Shown here: positions 57,101 through 64,000 of the stretch, piece after piece
Layout of the letters: each line of letters starts with the position of its first letter
Numbering within the stretch: position 1 is the stretch's first letter
NCBI RefSeq assembly: GCF_039555335.1
Contig: NC_092642.1
Span: 16,583,208-16,647,207, forward strand
From: Amphiura filiformis
Taxonomy: Eukaryota > Echinodermata > Ophiuroidea > Amphilepidida > Amphiuridae
Reading direction: 5' to 3'
DNA length: 64,000 nt
The notes under the pieces: generated by a model
Database searches by the model: none
Seen by the model: the letters and a program-made list of their open reading frames with translations, nothing else
What the model was told of the DNA's origin: nothing
Program-made: the position numbers and the translations under genes

Positions 57101-60100
57101 GTTTTTATACATCTTGCATATTGTTAAACATTGTTTTCCTCAGAGGATCCATGTTACGGTAACCCATGCGGGCCAAACGGAACATGCACTATTTATATGC
57201 CCCCTGATAGTAACAAACAACTTGAATACAGGTGTACATGCACACAAGGCTATCAATTATCTACTGCGGATGAAGACCAGACATGTGTAGGTAAGATACA
57301 GCATGTTACACAGGGATGTGTTTGTTTGTTTGTTTGTTAGTTTTAAAGGTCACTCTGTGTGGAGACACACTTGGACCATGCAGGCTCAAACAAAATGTAT
57401 GCTCAGACCAGGCTAAAAAGCATATAGCATGCTGGTTTGAGCCTACATGGAAAGAGAAGTGAGAAACAGATTTGAAGATAAAGAACAAGGAACAGAAGGC
57501 CACTCCCAACAATTAAGTGTACAAGTTTTGTCACCTTTTGGGTCAAAAGAAAGGCAATGCTTTAAGCTTTTCCCTTCTTTTTACCCAAAAGATGTTGTTC
57601 ATAAACATGTAATATGCTTAAACCATAGCAGAACACCCTAAAGTTTTGGAACAATCATCAAAATCAAAATTCAATGTGTTAAAGCCATATAACATTTTCA
57701 AATAAAATAGATTAGCATTTCTTTGACATAAAATGTTAGTTTTACTGTCAGATATATCCCTTTATTTTTGAGCCGAACAACTACGTCAAAGCAAAGAAAA
57801 TTGGAATTTGCTACCAGCGCCAGATGTCTCCAATACGTACTCACTCCTTCGGTCATGTTATGGTACGACCCTTTGTTGTGTAGATCACCGTCCCCGCTGC
57901 CCCCACTGTGTGCTATGAACATCGTGTATGCGTTCGACTAATAATTCCATCGTAATAATAAGACGCCGGTTCCGGCGCTTTATTCAAAATATCGGATTTT
58001 GACAAAACTACAGCACCTAGAGTCTTGATTTTTGCAGAGTATATTGGTTTAATAACGTACAATATAATTGTGTAAAAAATGAATTTTAAAAAATCAGTGA
58101 GGGCGTCCTCAACAGCAAATGTTATAATATGGCTTTAAGGGATCTGGAATGAGCGTTTTGAGCATTTTGACAGTATTTTTTGTGGGACATGACAGCACAT
58201 CAGACATATCAAATTGCATTCTGAATATGAAGAATGTCTTTCTGATATTTAATTTTCATTTTTTTGAAATTTGTGATATAATACAAATTTTATGACAAAT
58301 TATTAAAATTTGATATTTTTCACATTTTTGATATATAACAGTCCTCGAAGTAAATTTTATAAATCTAATGACATATTCTTAAAGTGTATGTAGCTGGGAG
58401 GAAAAGCCGACGATCAATTGAAAACTTTGACCTTTCATATTGAAGATGTGGATTTTTTCCCCCAAAAGACTTAATTTTTTTGGTGTTTTGGGATAAAAAA
58501 TCCATATCTTCAATACGAAAGGTCAAAATTTTCAATTGATCGTTGGCTTTTCATCCCACCTACATACACTTTAAGTATACATCATCAGATTTATAAAGTT
58601 TACTTCGAGTACTGATAAATATCAAAAATATCAATTTTTAATCATTTGCCATAAAATGTGTATTGCATTGCGAATTTCATAAAAATCAAAATTATTTGAT
58701 ATCAGAAGGACATTCTTTGTTTTCAGAATGCAATTCGATATGTCTGATGTGCTCTAATGTCCCACAATAAATACTGTCCAAACGTTCATACCCCACCCCT
58801 TAAACTATAGCAGAACACCCTAAATTCTATCAAAGTTTTGGAACAATCATCAAAATCAAAATTCAATGTGTTAATAAACTGTGCAAATGATAGGGTGCAA
58901 GCAATATAAAAAAACAAAGCCTGATGTTTAACATAAATATGATTAATTAAAGTACATAATTATGCCTTTTTATTCTGGTTCAAGTGAGCCTGGCTGTTAT
59001 TTGGAAACCATGGATAACATACCCATGCAAGCAGTCAATGCTGACAAAATCTATTTTCTGATCAAACTACCATATACTAGAGCAACTGTGGCTCCAGAGC
59101 CACAAATATTAGGCAGTGGCTTCTGATTGCTCATAAATATTACGGTGGTATAGTTATTGGCAAAATATTACAGAGGACCTTTGACTATCCTAATAATTAA
59201 TATTTTCCTTTATTTTTTCAGCCACTGATCCCACCTTGACTTCAGCAATTATTGCAGCAGTGGTTCTAGGGACACTGGCTGGCCTTACTACAGCGGTCGT
59301 TATAATTCTAGTAACATGGCTTAGAAGCAAGAAACTTGTATGTCCCAACCACCCAGACTTCTTGGACGACAACACAGATATCGTACATTGCACTCCAAAT
59401 TGTAAGTTCAAATCTTGGGCTATTTCCCCAGTTGCAACCCCCTATCAAATCAAAACAAAATTACCAATATTTGGTGCAAAAAATACCAAGTTTTAGGCAA
59501 ATTTCCTAATCCCTCAATTGCACTTTACCTCTCAAGAATGAATTCCTGGTCGTACCATTGGATTAGTATTGTTTACTTATATTTGTCCAAATGAATATAG
59601 CAAAATTTTATTGTATTTGTCTCATGTGTTAAATATACACAAAGACCACAGATGGAAATTGTTGTGTGCTTTCACCAGCGGGATCATCAGTTGATTGCCA
59701 CCGGTCTTGGGGAGTTTTGGACCTCTTATAATCAAGACTCCCTCAAGGTGGGGCCGGCAGTGAAAGAAACACCACCTCCCGCTGGATATGAATATAGCAA
59801 AATTTTATTTTATTTGTCTCCATATTTTTTTACAAATTAGTAGCAAAAGTGAAACTTGATTGAATAATCACCAAACATTTCTTTAAAATACAAAAATACA
59901 TCTTTATTAAAAAAGTAACATATCAATAAAAGTTTTTGTAATAACTTTTTATTTTCCTATAACAGACAACAGAACGCAGAAACCCACCGTTCTAATTCTC
60001 TACAAGCCATACTACGAATTTCACAAGAAGGTCATTCGAGCATTTGCAACTTTTCTACAGACAAGATGTCAATGTGAAGTGCTGCTCGATATGTTTTCAA

Positions 60101-61089
60101 CAACCATCATTATTGACGCAGGCGCTTGGGTAACTGATAATCTTAAGAATGCCAATAAGGTCATCTTTATTTGGTCTGAAGAAGGTCAAGAAAGCTCCCA
60201 AATCCTGAATAACGAAGATGACATGTATTCCGTGGGTTACAAAACAATGATAGAGTCTTGCAGAAGTTGCCACAATGCAAACAAGAAGTGGATTGTAGCG
60301 CGTATGAAATATACACCAATATGTGCCCTTCTCGAAACAAGACCAGATTGTGTACCACTGTATGAGCTCCATGGTGAAATGACAAATTTGTGCTCTTATT
60401 TGCATGATCATGATGTTGATAGACTTGAATTTGAAACTGAACTACCAAGTTTACCAGCTCTTCTTGAAGGCACTTTGAACGAAGCAACAGATATGGGTTA
60501 TGGGACTGCTCTGACACTCAACCAGTCTATGTCCGATAATTCTGATATGTTCATGCATGCAGTTATTGAAAACAGGTTGATGACAGTAGATCAAAGCAAC
60601 AAAAAAGCAGAACATAGCCAATATGGTAATGAGGAAACAAGTGAAAATGAGCAAAATCGTCAAGCATCTCGTAACATCACAAAGACCAACGGATACACAA
60701 TACTTGAAGAAGATAACCTGCAACAAGATTTGTGGCATGTGCCACAATTACAGCCTCATGAATCATCCGCAGTGCAACCCTCACCTGAACAAATTCCGCT
60801 GATTATCCAAGGAGATACGCAAACCATAGAGCAACCAAGTTTTGTGAGATCAAAAGGAAAAAAGGTAATAAGTCTTGATCCACAGCATTCGTCCGTCAAC
60901 CATTCAAGCCAGCCTTTAATTGCGCATGGTATTGGATCACCTGCTGGAGCCCAAAGCGGCCAAACTGAAAACCAAAATGGTCAGATGTATCACTACTTTC
61001 CTCCTCCTCACATGCAAGACCATTCTCCTGCTGTACTGTTGATGAATCTTGGACAAGCAGGTTCATCACAAAGCTCAGATATCATATAA
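42018..61089 (+). CDS. EGF-repeat transmembrane SEFIR receptor, IL-17-receptor-like (complete, eleven exons)
   Basis: Exons: 42018-42128, 49553-49631, 50173-50339, 51259-51357, 52795-52873, 54441-54554, 55355-55483, 56453-56608, 57144-57290, 59222-59401 and 59966-61089. All are GT/AG with consistent phases, and the total of 2385 nt gives 794 residues plus TAA. Order: signal peptide ([16 protein letters not shown], residues 5-20); ectodomain 38-178 with Cys pairs; four EGF domains at about 179-216, 217-259, 260-311 and 312-360, each with six Cys; transmembrane helix about 369-394 ([20 protein letters not shown]...); SEFIR about 428-570 ([40 protein letters not shown]); then a 220-residue polar tail rich in Gln, Ser and Pro. 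It is a type I receptor expected to signal through SEFIR-SEFIR contacts. The join of exon 1 to exon 2 over a 7.4-kb intron is the least certain step. Vertebrate IL-17 receptors lack EGF repeats. Confidence 0.9.
42160..42500. repeat. G-rich CAGTGGCGTAGC dispersed repeat
   Basis: Begins CAGTGGCGTAGCTGGGG and ends in CCCCGGGCGCCACAA. It resembles 30069-30420 without a clean right terminus and starts about 30 bp past the exon 1 donor. Confidence 0.55.
42922..43382. mobile_element. Non-autonomous hAT-like element in intron 1
   Basis: The termini CAGGGAGGTAAATAA and TTATTTACCTCCCTG are perfect inverted repeats. They are flanked by a perfect 8-bp duplication ATTAGTTG (42914-42921, 43383-43390). Several ATAATTTACTGGGTGGGCA repeats lie inside. 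461 bp. Confidence 0.9.
44062..44919. mobile_element. Terminal-inverted-repeat element with GTGTTCATAAATACTTTG ends
   Basis: The left TGTTCATAAATACTTTGTGG and the right CCACCAAAGTATTTATGAAC are inverted repeats. G/C-runs and AATTTTTTT blocks lie inside, and the right half repeats CCCC...TTTTTTGA words. No coding capacity. Confidence 0.65.
44951..47052. repeat. 42/44-bp minisatellite array, left block
   Basis: About 49 tandem copies of a unit containing TCAATGCCTCCATCAGCAGT followed by AGATAGCATTGTCACTAAG. Two unit lengths alternate: 42 bp, and 44 bp with AGATATAGC. The 42-bp unit stays open in several frames on both strands; the 44-bp variants break them, so it is not coding. Intronic to the EGF-SEFIR gene. 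Confidence 0.97.
47052..48886 (+). pseudogene. 5'-truncated LINE (Jockey/CR1-like) inserted in the minisatellite
   Basis: Frames 47051-47509, 47652-47840, 47942-48370 and 48310-48666 carry, in order, the reverse-transcriptase blocks [38 protein letters not shown], a frameshifted VDDTT catalytic motif, [29 protein letters not shown] and [13 protein letters not shown]. Several frameshifts and a short internal loss near 47440-47580 show it is dead. It ends in AATAAAATATG and an (AATG)n tail, then the array resumes with GATAGCATTGTCAC. Confidence 0.92.
48887..49060. repeat. 42/44-bp minisatellite array, right block
   Basis: Four further copies of the same unit after the LINE, decaying to partial copies (CATCAGTGTCATGAAGGC, CAATCAGCAGTAAATAAC) by 49150. 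Confidence 0.95.
49553..49631 (+). CDS. EGF-SEFIR receptor exon 2
   Basis: This exon is 79 nt, phase 0 in and 1 out. The acceptor is AAAATCCAG|AAG and the donor is GATTCAG|GTAATT. It encodes [20 protein letters not shown] and TSACDS, with one N-glycosylation sequon (NRT). Confidence 0.65.
50173..50339 (+). CDS. EGF-SEFIR receptor exon 3: ectodomain
   Basis: This exon is 167 nt, phase 1 in and 0 out. The acceptor is ACCTTTCAG|GT and the donor is GACCCG|GTAAGT. It reads [40 protein letters not shown] and [15 protein letters not shown], which alternate as in a beta-sandwich. Confidence 0.85.
51259..51357 (+). CDS. EGF-SEFIR receptor exon 4: ectodomain
   Basis: This exon is 99 nt, phase 0/0. 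The acceptor is TCTCACAG|AAT (a second AG 9 nt on is also in frame) and the donor is CCAAGG|GTAAAA. It encodes [20 protein letters not shown] and EYQPR. Confidence 0.8.
51700..52610. repeat. G/C-run dispersed repeat in intron 4
   Basis: CGTAAATCGGGTGGGGGACA at the left and CCCCACTTTCAAGAATGGATTTACGCCC at the right are roughly inverted. Multiple C-runs and GACACCCCC words lie between. The plus frame 51972-52289 inside has no domain signal. Confidence 0.5.
52795..52873 (+). CDS. EGF-SEFIR receptor exon 5: ectodomain
   Basis: This exon is 79 nt, phase 0 in and 1 out. The acceptor is TTTTGACAG|TTG and the donor is GTTATTT|GTAAGT. It encodes [20 protein letters not shown] and PKITVI with three Cys. 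Confidence 0.82.
52990..53510 (+). other. Intron 5, A/T-rich, nothing recognised
   Basis: Contains repeated AAACATTTTTGC and AATGTTTT words but no coding frame or defined element. Confidence 0.4.
53513..54370. repeat. 14-bp satellite (GCTAACATGACAAA)n
   Basis: About 60 tandem copies of a 14-bp unit with a regularly interspersed longer variant GCTAACATGAAAAAA and rarer GCTTACATGACAAA. It lies about 70 bp upstream of the first EGF exon. Confidence 0.97.
54441..54554 (+). CDS. EGF-SEFIR receptor exon 6: EGF domain 1
   Basis: This exon is 114 nt, phase 1/1. The acceptor is TTTTCACAG|CA and the donor is TGTGAAG|GTAGGA. Six Cys in the EGF pattern ([25 protein letters not shown]). Confidence 0.92.
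54775..55160. repeat. CAGTGGCGTA-type C-rich repeat in intron 6
   Basis: Starts GCAGTGGCGTACTGTGGCC and contains an A-run (54904-54920) and repeated TTTTGCCGCC blocks. No clear right terminus. Confidence 0.5.
55355..55483 (+). CDS. EGF-SEFIR receptor exon 7: EGF domain 2
   Basis: This exon is 129 nt, phase 1/1. The acceptor is TTCACTTCAG|AG and the donor is TGTGTAG|GTAAGA. Six Cys ([25 protein letters not shown]). Confidence 0.93.
56453..56608 (+). CDS. EGF-SEFIR receptor exon 8: EGF domain 3
   Basis: This exon is 156 nt, phase 1/1. The acceptor is TTTCCTCAG|AG and the donor is [36 protein letters not shown] and KTC are nearly identical to exon 9. Confidence 0.93.
57144..57290 (+). CDS. EGF-SEFIR receptor exon 9: EGF domain 4
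   Basis: This exon is 147 nt, phase 1/1. The acceptor is TTTCCTCAG|AG and the donor is [36 protein letters not shown] and QTC. Confidence 0.93.
   Translation, partial: RIHVTVTHAGQTEHALFICPLIVTNNLNTGVHAHKAINYLLRMKTRHV
57683..58134. mobile_element. TTAA-flanked MITE (piggyBac-like target preference)
   Basis: The ends AGCCATATAACATTT and AAATGTTATAATATGGCT are imperfect inverted repeats. TTAA lies on both sides (57679-57682, 58135-58138). 452 bp, non-coding. Confidence 0.7.
58139..58799. mobile_element. Large foldback element with ~310-bp arms, TTAA-flanked
   Basis: The left arm 58139-58450 and right arm 58490-58799 are reverse complements throughout (for example GCACATCAGACATATCAAAT versus TTCGATATGTCTGATGTGCT, and CGATCAATTGAAAACTTTGA versus CAAAATTTTCAATTGATCG). 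Flanked by TTAA at 58135-58138 and 58800-58803. A half copy is at 30846-31090. Confidence 0.85.
59222..59401 (+). CDS. EGF-SEFIR receptor exon 10: transmembrane segment
   Basis: This exon is 180 nt, phase 1/1. The acceptor is TTTTTTCAG|CC and the donor is CCAAATT|GTAAGT. About 25 hydrophobic residues ([20 protein letters not shown] and VTWL) are followed by the stop-transfer RSKK and a cytoplasmic Cys-containing juxtamembrane stretch. Confidence 0.93.
59591..59820. repeat. Insertion flanked by a ~33-bp direct repeat in intron 10
   Basis: ATGAATATAGCAAAATTTTA...TTTGTCTC occurs at 59591-59623 and 59788-59820 with about one mismatch. The enclosed 164 bp is GC-richer and open in one frame ([20 protein letters not shown]). 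Source not identified. Confidence 0.6.
59966..61089 (+). CDS. EGF-SEFIR receptor exon 11: SEFIR domain and cytoplasmic tail
   Basis: This exon is 1124 nt, phase 1 in, with the acceptor CTATAACAG|AC and TAA at 61087-61089. The SEFIR hallmarks are a first strand [20 protein letters not shown], a Cys-rich LLDMF strand, the tryptophan helix [20 protein letters not shown] and a late [15 protein letters not shown] helix. From about residue 600 the tail is Gln/Asn/Ser/Pro-rich and probably disordered. Confidence 0.95.
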
Positions 61090-61693
61090 CTTGAAAGGCA
61101 TGGCACACTGTAAACCTGGTGTATTGGCAGCATTTTAAAGACATCTCTAGGTAATAGAAACAATGAAAACACAATCTAAGACACAAAGATATAAATAAGC
61201 TCCAGCAAGTCCTATCTCAAAACTGGCTTCAAAGACACATCTTCTGAAACTGAAGTTTCTTGTATGAAAACATGACTTGTGTACAAGTGTCTTGCATAGG
61301 TATGTCACATTTTAACATGTCTTGTATAGAGGTGTGACTTTGTGTCTATACTTGGACACATGTCTCAAAACTGGCTAGCTTCGCAGGATGCGTCTTTCTG
61401 TAAGACATTGGTGACTATATTTCTTTGTTAGTAACTGGGCAACATGGAAAAAACATCTGATGGTGAATTATAAGTCTTATCAATACTAAAATGTATGATG
61501 AAAATATATCTGGGGCATTTAAAGGGTTTAGGATGTTATGCTATAGGTTCTTGAAATTCAATGTACATCAACATGCTGGTGCATGCTAGTATTGATGTAG
61601 TAGTATATACAAACTGAAAATAGAGATGTGAAATACATGCAGAAATAGTTCTAAAAAAAGTTTGATTTATTGTGTTTTATCACTTAATGTAGG

Positions 61694-61840
61694 CAGGCCC
61701 GTAGCAAGGATTTGCAGGGGCTACAAAGTGGATTTTTGAAGAAAACAAAATGTTTAAAGAAAAAGGCCGATTTATATATTTTTATTTTACAGAAATTAAA
61801 CAGACATTTTTCAAATTGGTAACCCTTGGCTACGGGCCTG
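61694..61840. mobile_element. MITE with CAGGCCCGTAGC termini
   Basis: The left CAGGCCCGTAGCAAGGATTT and the right CCCTTGGCTACGGGCCTG are inverted repeats. 147 bp, inside the predicted 3' UTR. Confidence 0.75.
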
Positions 61841-62406
61841 GGTGCGAGTGACTGAAGCTAATATTTATTCAGCTCCCATGGTAGCTCTCAATAAGTTTTG
61901 GATGGGAAAGCATACATTTTTGTGAGAAACAGCCAAAATGGATAGAATTTAAATTTTCTTATTTTTTTGGATGAGAAAATAATAATGTTTGTTTTGAGCT
62001 CAGCAGGGATTACTAATTCTCACCAGTTTTAATAAGACAATAATGATTGAAATTAAACAGACTTTAGACATTTAGACTGTACATTTGAAATTTTATACAA
62101 GCTTAAATGTGTACATAGCTCAAGCCTGACAAAATCATCAAACTCACCCCTGACTCCAGATTTAAGTTTTTCTTAAATTACATTAAAATGTAGTGGTTAG
62201 TGGTCGGAATATGGAAGTCCATGCCTAATATACCCTTACTTTTATATAATTATTGTTTATTTGTGTGTTGTTTCATCACTCGCATTTGATAAAGATTTTG
62301 CTAGTATCAGAATCCCAGGCCACTAAACTAATATTTGAAATTCAACTATATGTTGCTTAATATTTTGTGAATAATAAGCAGTTTCCAACAACTTTTGGCA
62401 AAAAAT

Positions 62407-62533
62407 CAGTGGCAGTGCTAAGAACTTTTTTACAGGGGGGGGGCAAAAGTTGAAATTTTCATAATTTTGGGTTTTTATTGGGGGCAAGAGTTCTGACTGG
62501 GTGGAATTCCCCACCCCCTTGGCATTGCCACTG
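62407..62533. mobile_element. Short CAGTGGCA-type MITE
   Basis: The ends CAGTGGCAGTGC and GGCATTGCCACTG are inverted repeats around a G-run, inside the predicted 3' UTR. Confidence 0.6.
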
Positions 62534-62879
62534 CGAAAAAATATGTTGACACTATTATAGTATTCAGAATGTAACAATTGTATTTGCTATGTTGTAAGAT
62601 ACATATTTAGCTTGATGTCATTAGTTTAGAGGTTTTTTTAGCCTTTTTGTGTGTCGTGATAACCATGTCAGTTTGAATGAGCTCCCTTTCAATGATGACT
62701 TTTTATAGTGAATTTCCAATGTCACTTATTATGACTTAAAGCAATAAATGTATCTTTTTAAATAAATTTGGCATTTTTTTAACTTCATTTGTAACATATT
62801 CATGTAAATGACCAAGATTGCAAATATGATGATGATATTACAATAAATATTGATGATACATGGTGGTACAACTACAACC

Positions 62880-63430
62880 TTGGCGAAAAATGTTGCCACA
62901 CCTGAACGTTAATTGGCCAACATCCTGCCCCGCTCCCCTATTGCAATGTTGATTTGGACAAAATCGTCATCATGTCTACATTTCAGTCTTCCAACATTGA
63001 CAGATGGGGGTGGGGAAGGGGAGGGTCTAAATTGAGTGTGCATGCAATTTTGAAACTATTTTACAAAGATAATGCGGTACTGTGACATATTTAGCTCTGG
63101 CGATTGCTTTATTTTAACACCAGCATGTGCTGGTGTGGGAACAAATTTCCGCCAAGGCTGTAGTGTCATAGATGTGTCTAACATTACACCTAGATTCCTG
63201 AACTGGTGGAACAGTTGATTCACCTACATGTATGTGTTGTACAGAAACTTTAGTTTTTGCTTTGATCCAATAAGCAGAAATTTAGTTTAATGAGTTTTAA
63301 AAGTTGTATTTTATCCATAAATGAATTGCAACAAGGGATTTAAAAGAAAAAAAAGCAAACCGCCTTGCTTTTTTTTCCATTTACTTCCAAGACATATGTA
63401 CTGACAGGGTCTATGTATACTGACAAAGTC
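62880..63430. other. Non-coding, small inverted-repeat element likely
   Basis: ACTACAACCTTGGCGAAAAA near 62869 and TTTCCGCCAAGGCTGTAGTG near 63146 are roughly inverted, suggesting a decayed element. Otherwise nothing is recognised. Confidence 0.4.
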
Positions 63431-63431
63431 G

Positions 63432-63650
63432 CTATGTTGATAATTGGTATTTATTTTTGATAGCAGAGTAAATAAGAGCAATCACTAAAATGGGAAGAAT
63501 TACTGAACATATGACATATGTGACATGATCTGGTCCATGGGGCCAAAGGCGGCGAATTTGAAACAAAGATAAAGGTAAAAATATGTAGTAAAAAACAATA
63601 AAATACATAAGAAAAAAGACATCAAAAACTTGTAGCAGGGCTAGAACCAA
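63432..63650 (-). CDS. Possible terminal exon of an unidentified membrane protein
   Basis: The minus frame of 72 codons has two hydrophobic segments (VFDVFFLMYFIVFYYIFLPL and VTYVICSVILPILVIALIYS) and a basic end IKNKYQLST. TTGGTTCTAG lies just upstream as a possible acceptor. A/T-rich sequence can produce such a frame by chance, and I recognise no family. Confidence 0.2.
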   Translation of the reverse strand: MVLALLQVFDVFFLMYFIVFYYIFLPLSLFQIRRLWPHGPDHVTYVICSVILPILVIALIYSAIKNKYQLST

Positions 63651-63744
63651 GTATGCTTTTTCTTTTTACGTCACATCGTTTATTTGTTAACATTTTCATT
63701 TTTTATTGCTTATATTATGTTGGGTTTTATTTCCTGTGGATATC

Positions 63745-64000
63745 TGCTGCCGATACTGCTATTGAAGAAGGGATTTCTTCTGCTGATAGCGATATCTACC
63801 ACTATCAGCAGTAGATACGAGGGGTATCAAAAAGTTTTTGATACCCTTCATATCTACTGCTGATAGTAGTATTGTTGAAGTAACTATCTGTTTTACTGAT
63901 AGTGGTATCGATGAAGTACCCATCTATTGTTAAAAGTGGTATTGATGAAGAAACCATACCTATGCTGATATTGGCACTGATGAAGTAACTACCTACTACC
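63745..64000. repeat. Degenerate ~36-bp tandem repeat, runs off the window
   Basis: Units of the form TATCTACTGCTGATAGTGGT followed by ATTGATGAAGTAAC, about six copies, with one inverted segment (CTATCAGCAGTAGATA at 63802). The unit core is the reverse complement of part of the 44951-49060 minisatellite unit. Confidence 0.8.

Larger units (their letters stand above)
57620..58880. repeat. Direct duplication flanking the two TTAA elements
   Basis: The about 63-bp segment at 57620-57682 (ATAGCAGAACACCCTAAA, TTTTGGAACAATCATCAAAA, ATTCAATGTGTTAA) recurs at 58801-58876 with an 11-bp insertion. Confidence 0.8.
61090..62766 (+). other. 3' UTR of the EGF-SEFIR receptor with candidate poly(A) signals
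   Basis: AATAAA occurs at 62743-62748 and 62761-62766, giving a UTR of about 1.7 kb. It contains CTTGTATAG/CTTGCATAG-type repeats near 61260-61330 and two small MITEs (61694-61840, 62407-62533). Confidence 0.5.

Noticed and set aside
60097..60747. Minus-strand frames of 98-116 codons
   Set aside because: Antisense shadows of the SEFIR exon of the receptor gene.

Overview
This is an intron-rich, repeat-laden eukaryotic nuclear window. The gene content (an IQUB-type ciliary protein, a CXorf38-family module, two IL-17-receptor-type SEFIR domains), the abundant taggcctac words and the many foldback, MITE, LINE and Penelope-like remnants fit a marine invertebrate deuterostome, most likely an ambulacrarian (echinoderm or hemichordate). 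That assignment is inference, because no species-diagnostic locus is present.

Three protein-coding genes were assembled by hand from exon ORFs, GT/AG junctions and phase bookkeeping. (1) 1451-7845 (+): the last five exons (315 codons) of an IQUB-like gene, all introns phase 0; the 5' part lies left of the window. (2) 36231-24995 (-): a complete nine-exon gene of 864 codons. Its order is a CXorf38-family module with a HEPN-like RNxxxH motif, a coiled coil, an OTU cysteine protease domain with Asp409/Cys412/His535 in place, a low-complexity linker, and a C-terminal SEFIR domain. (3) 42018-61089 (+): a complete eleven-exon gene of 794 codons. It encodes a signal peptide, a cysteine-containing ectodomain, four EGF domains, one transmembrane helix, a cytoplasmic SEFIR domain and a long polar tail.

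Genes 2 and 3 are divergently arranged, with start codons about 5.8 kb apart. SEFIR domains pair with one another in IL-17 signalling, and the vertebrate adaptor Act1 couples a SEFIR to a ubiquitin ligase. The pairing of a membrane SEFIR receptor with a SEFIR protein carrying a deubiquitinase-type domain is therefore the most interesting content here: it looks like a receptor plus ubiquitin-editing effector module. The function is inferred, not shown.

The rest is introns and intergenic DNA full of mobile-element debris. There are LINE 3' ends (1-935, 3720-4168, 8266-8838, 32793-33220, 47052-48886), Penelope-derived inverted pairs (5546-6047, 24217-24916), nested hAT and MITE elements (29682-31201), a TTAA-flanked pair of inverted-repeat elements (57683-58799), several other terminal-inverted-repeat elements, a 42/44-bp minisatellite split by a LINE (44951-49060) and a 14-bp satellite (53513-54370). 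The stretches 8840-18100, 19675-21370, 22420-23780 and 36900-39350 hold no gene that I can recognise.
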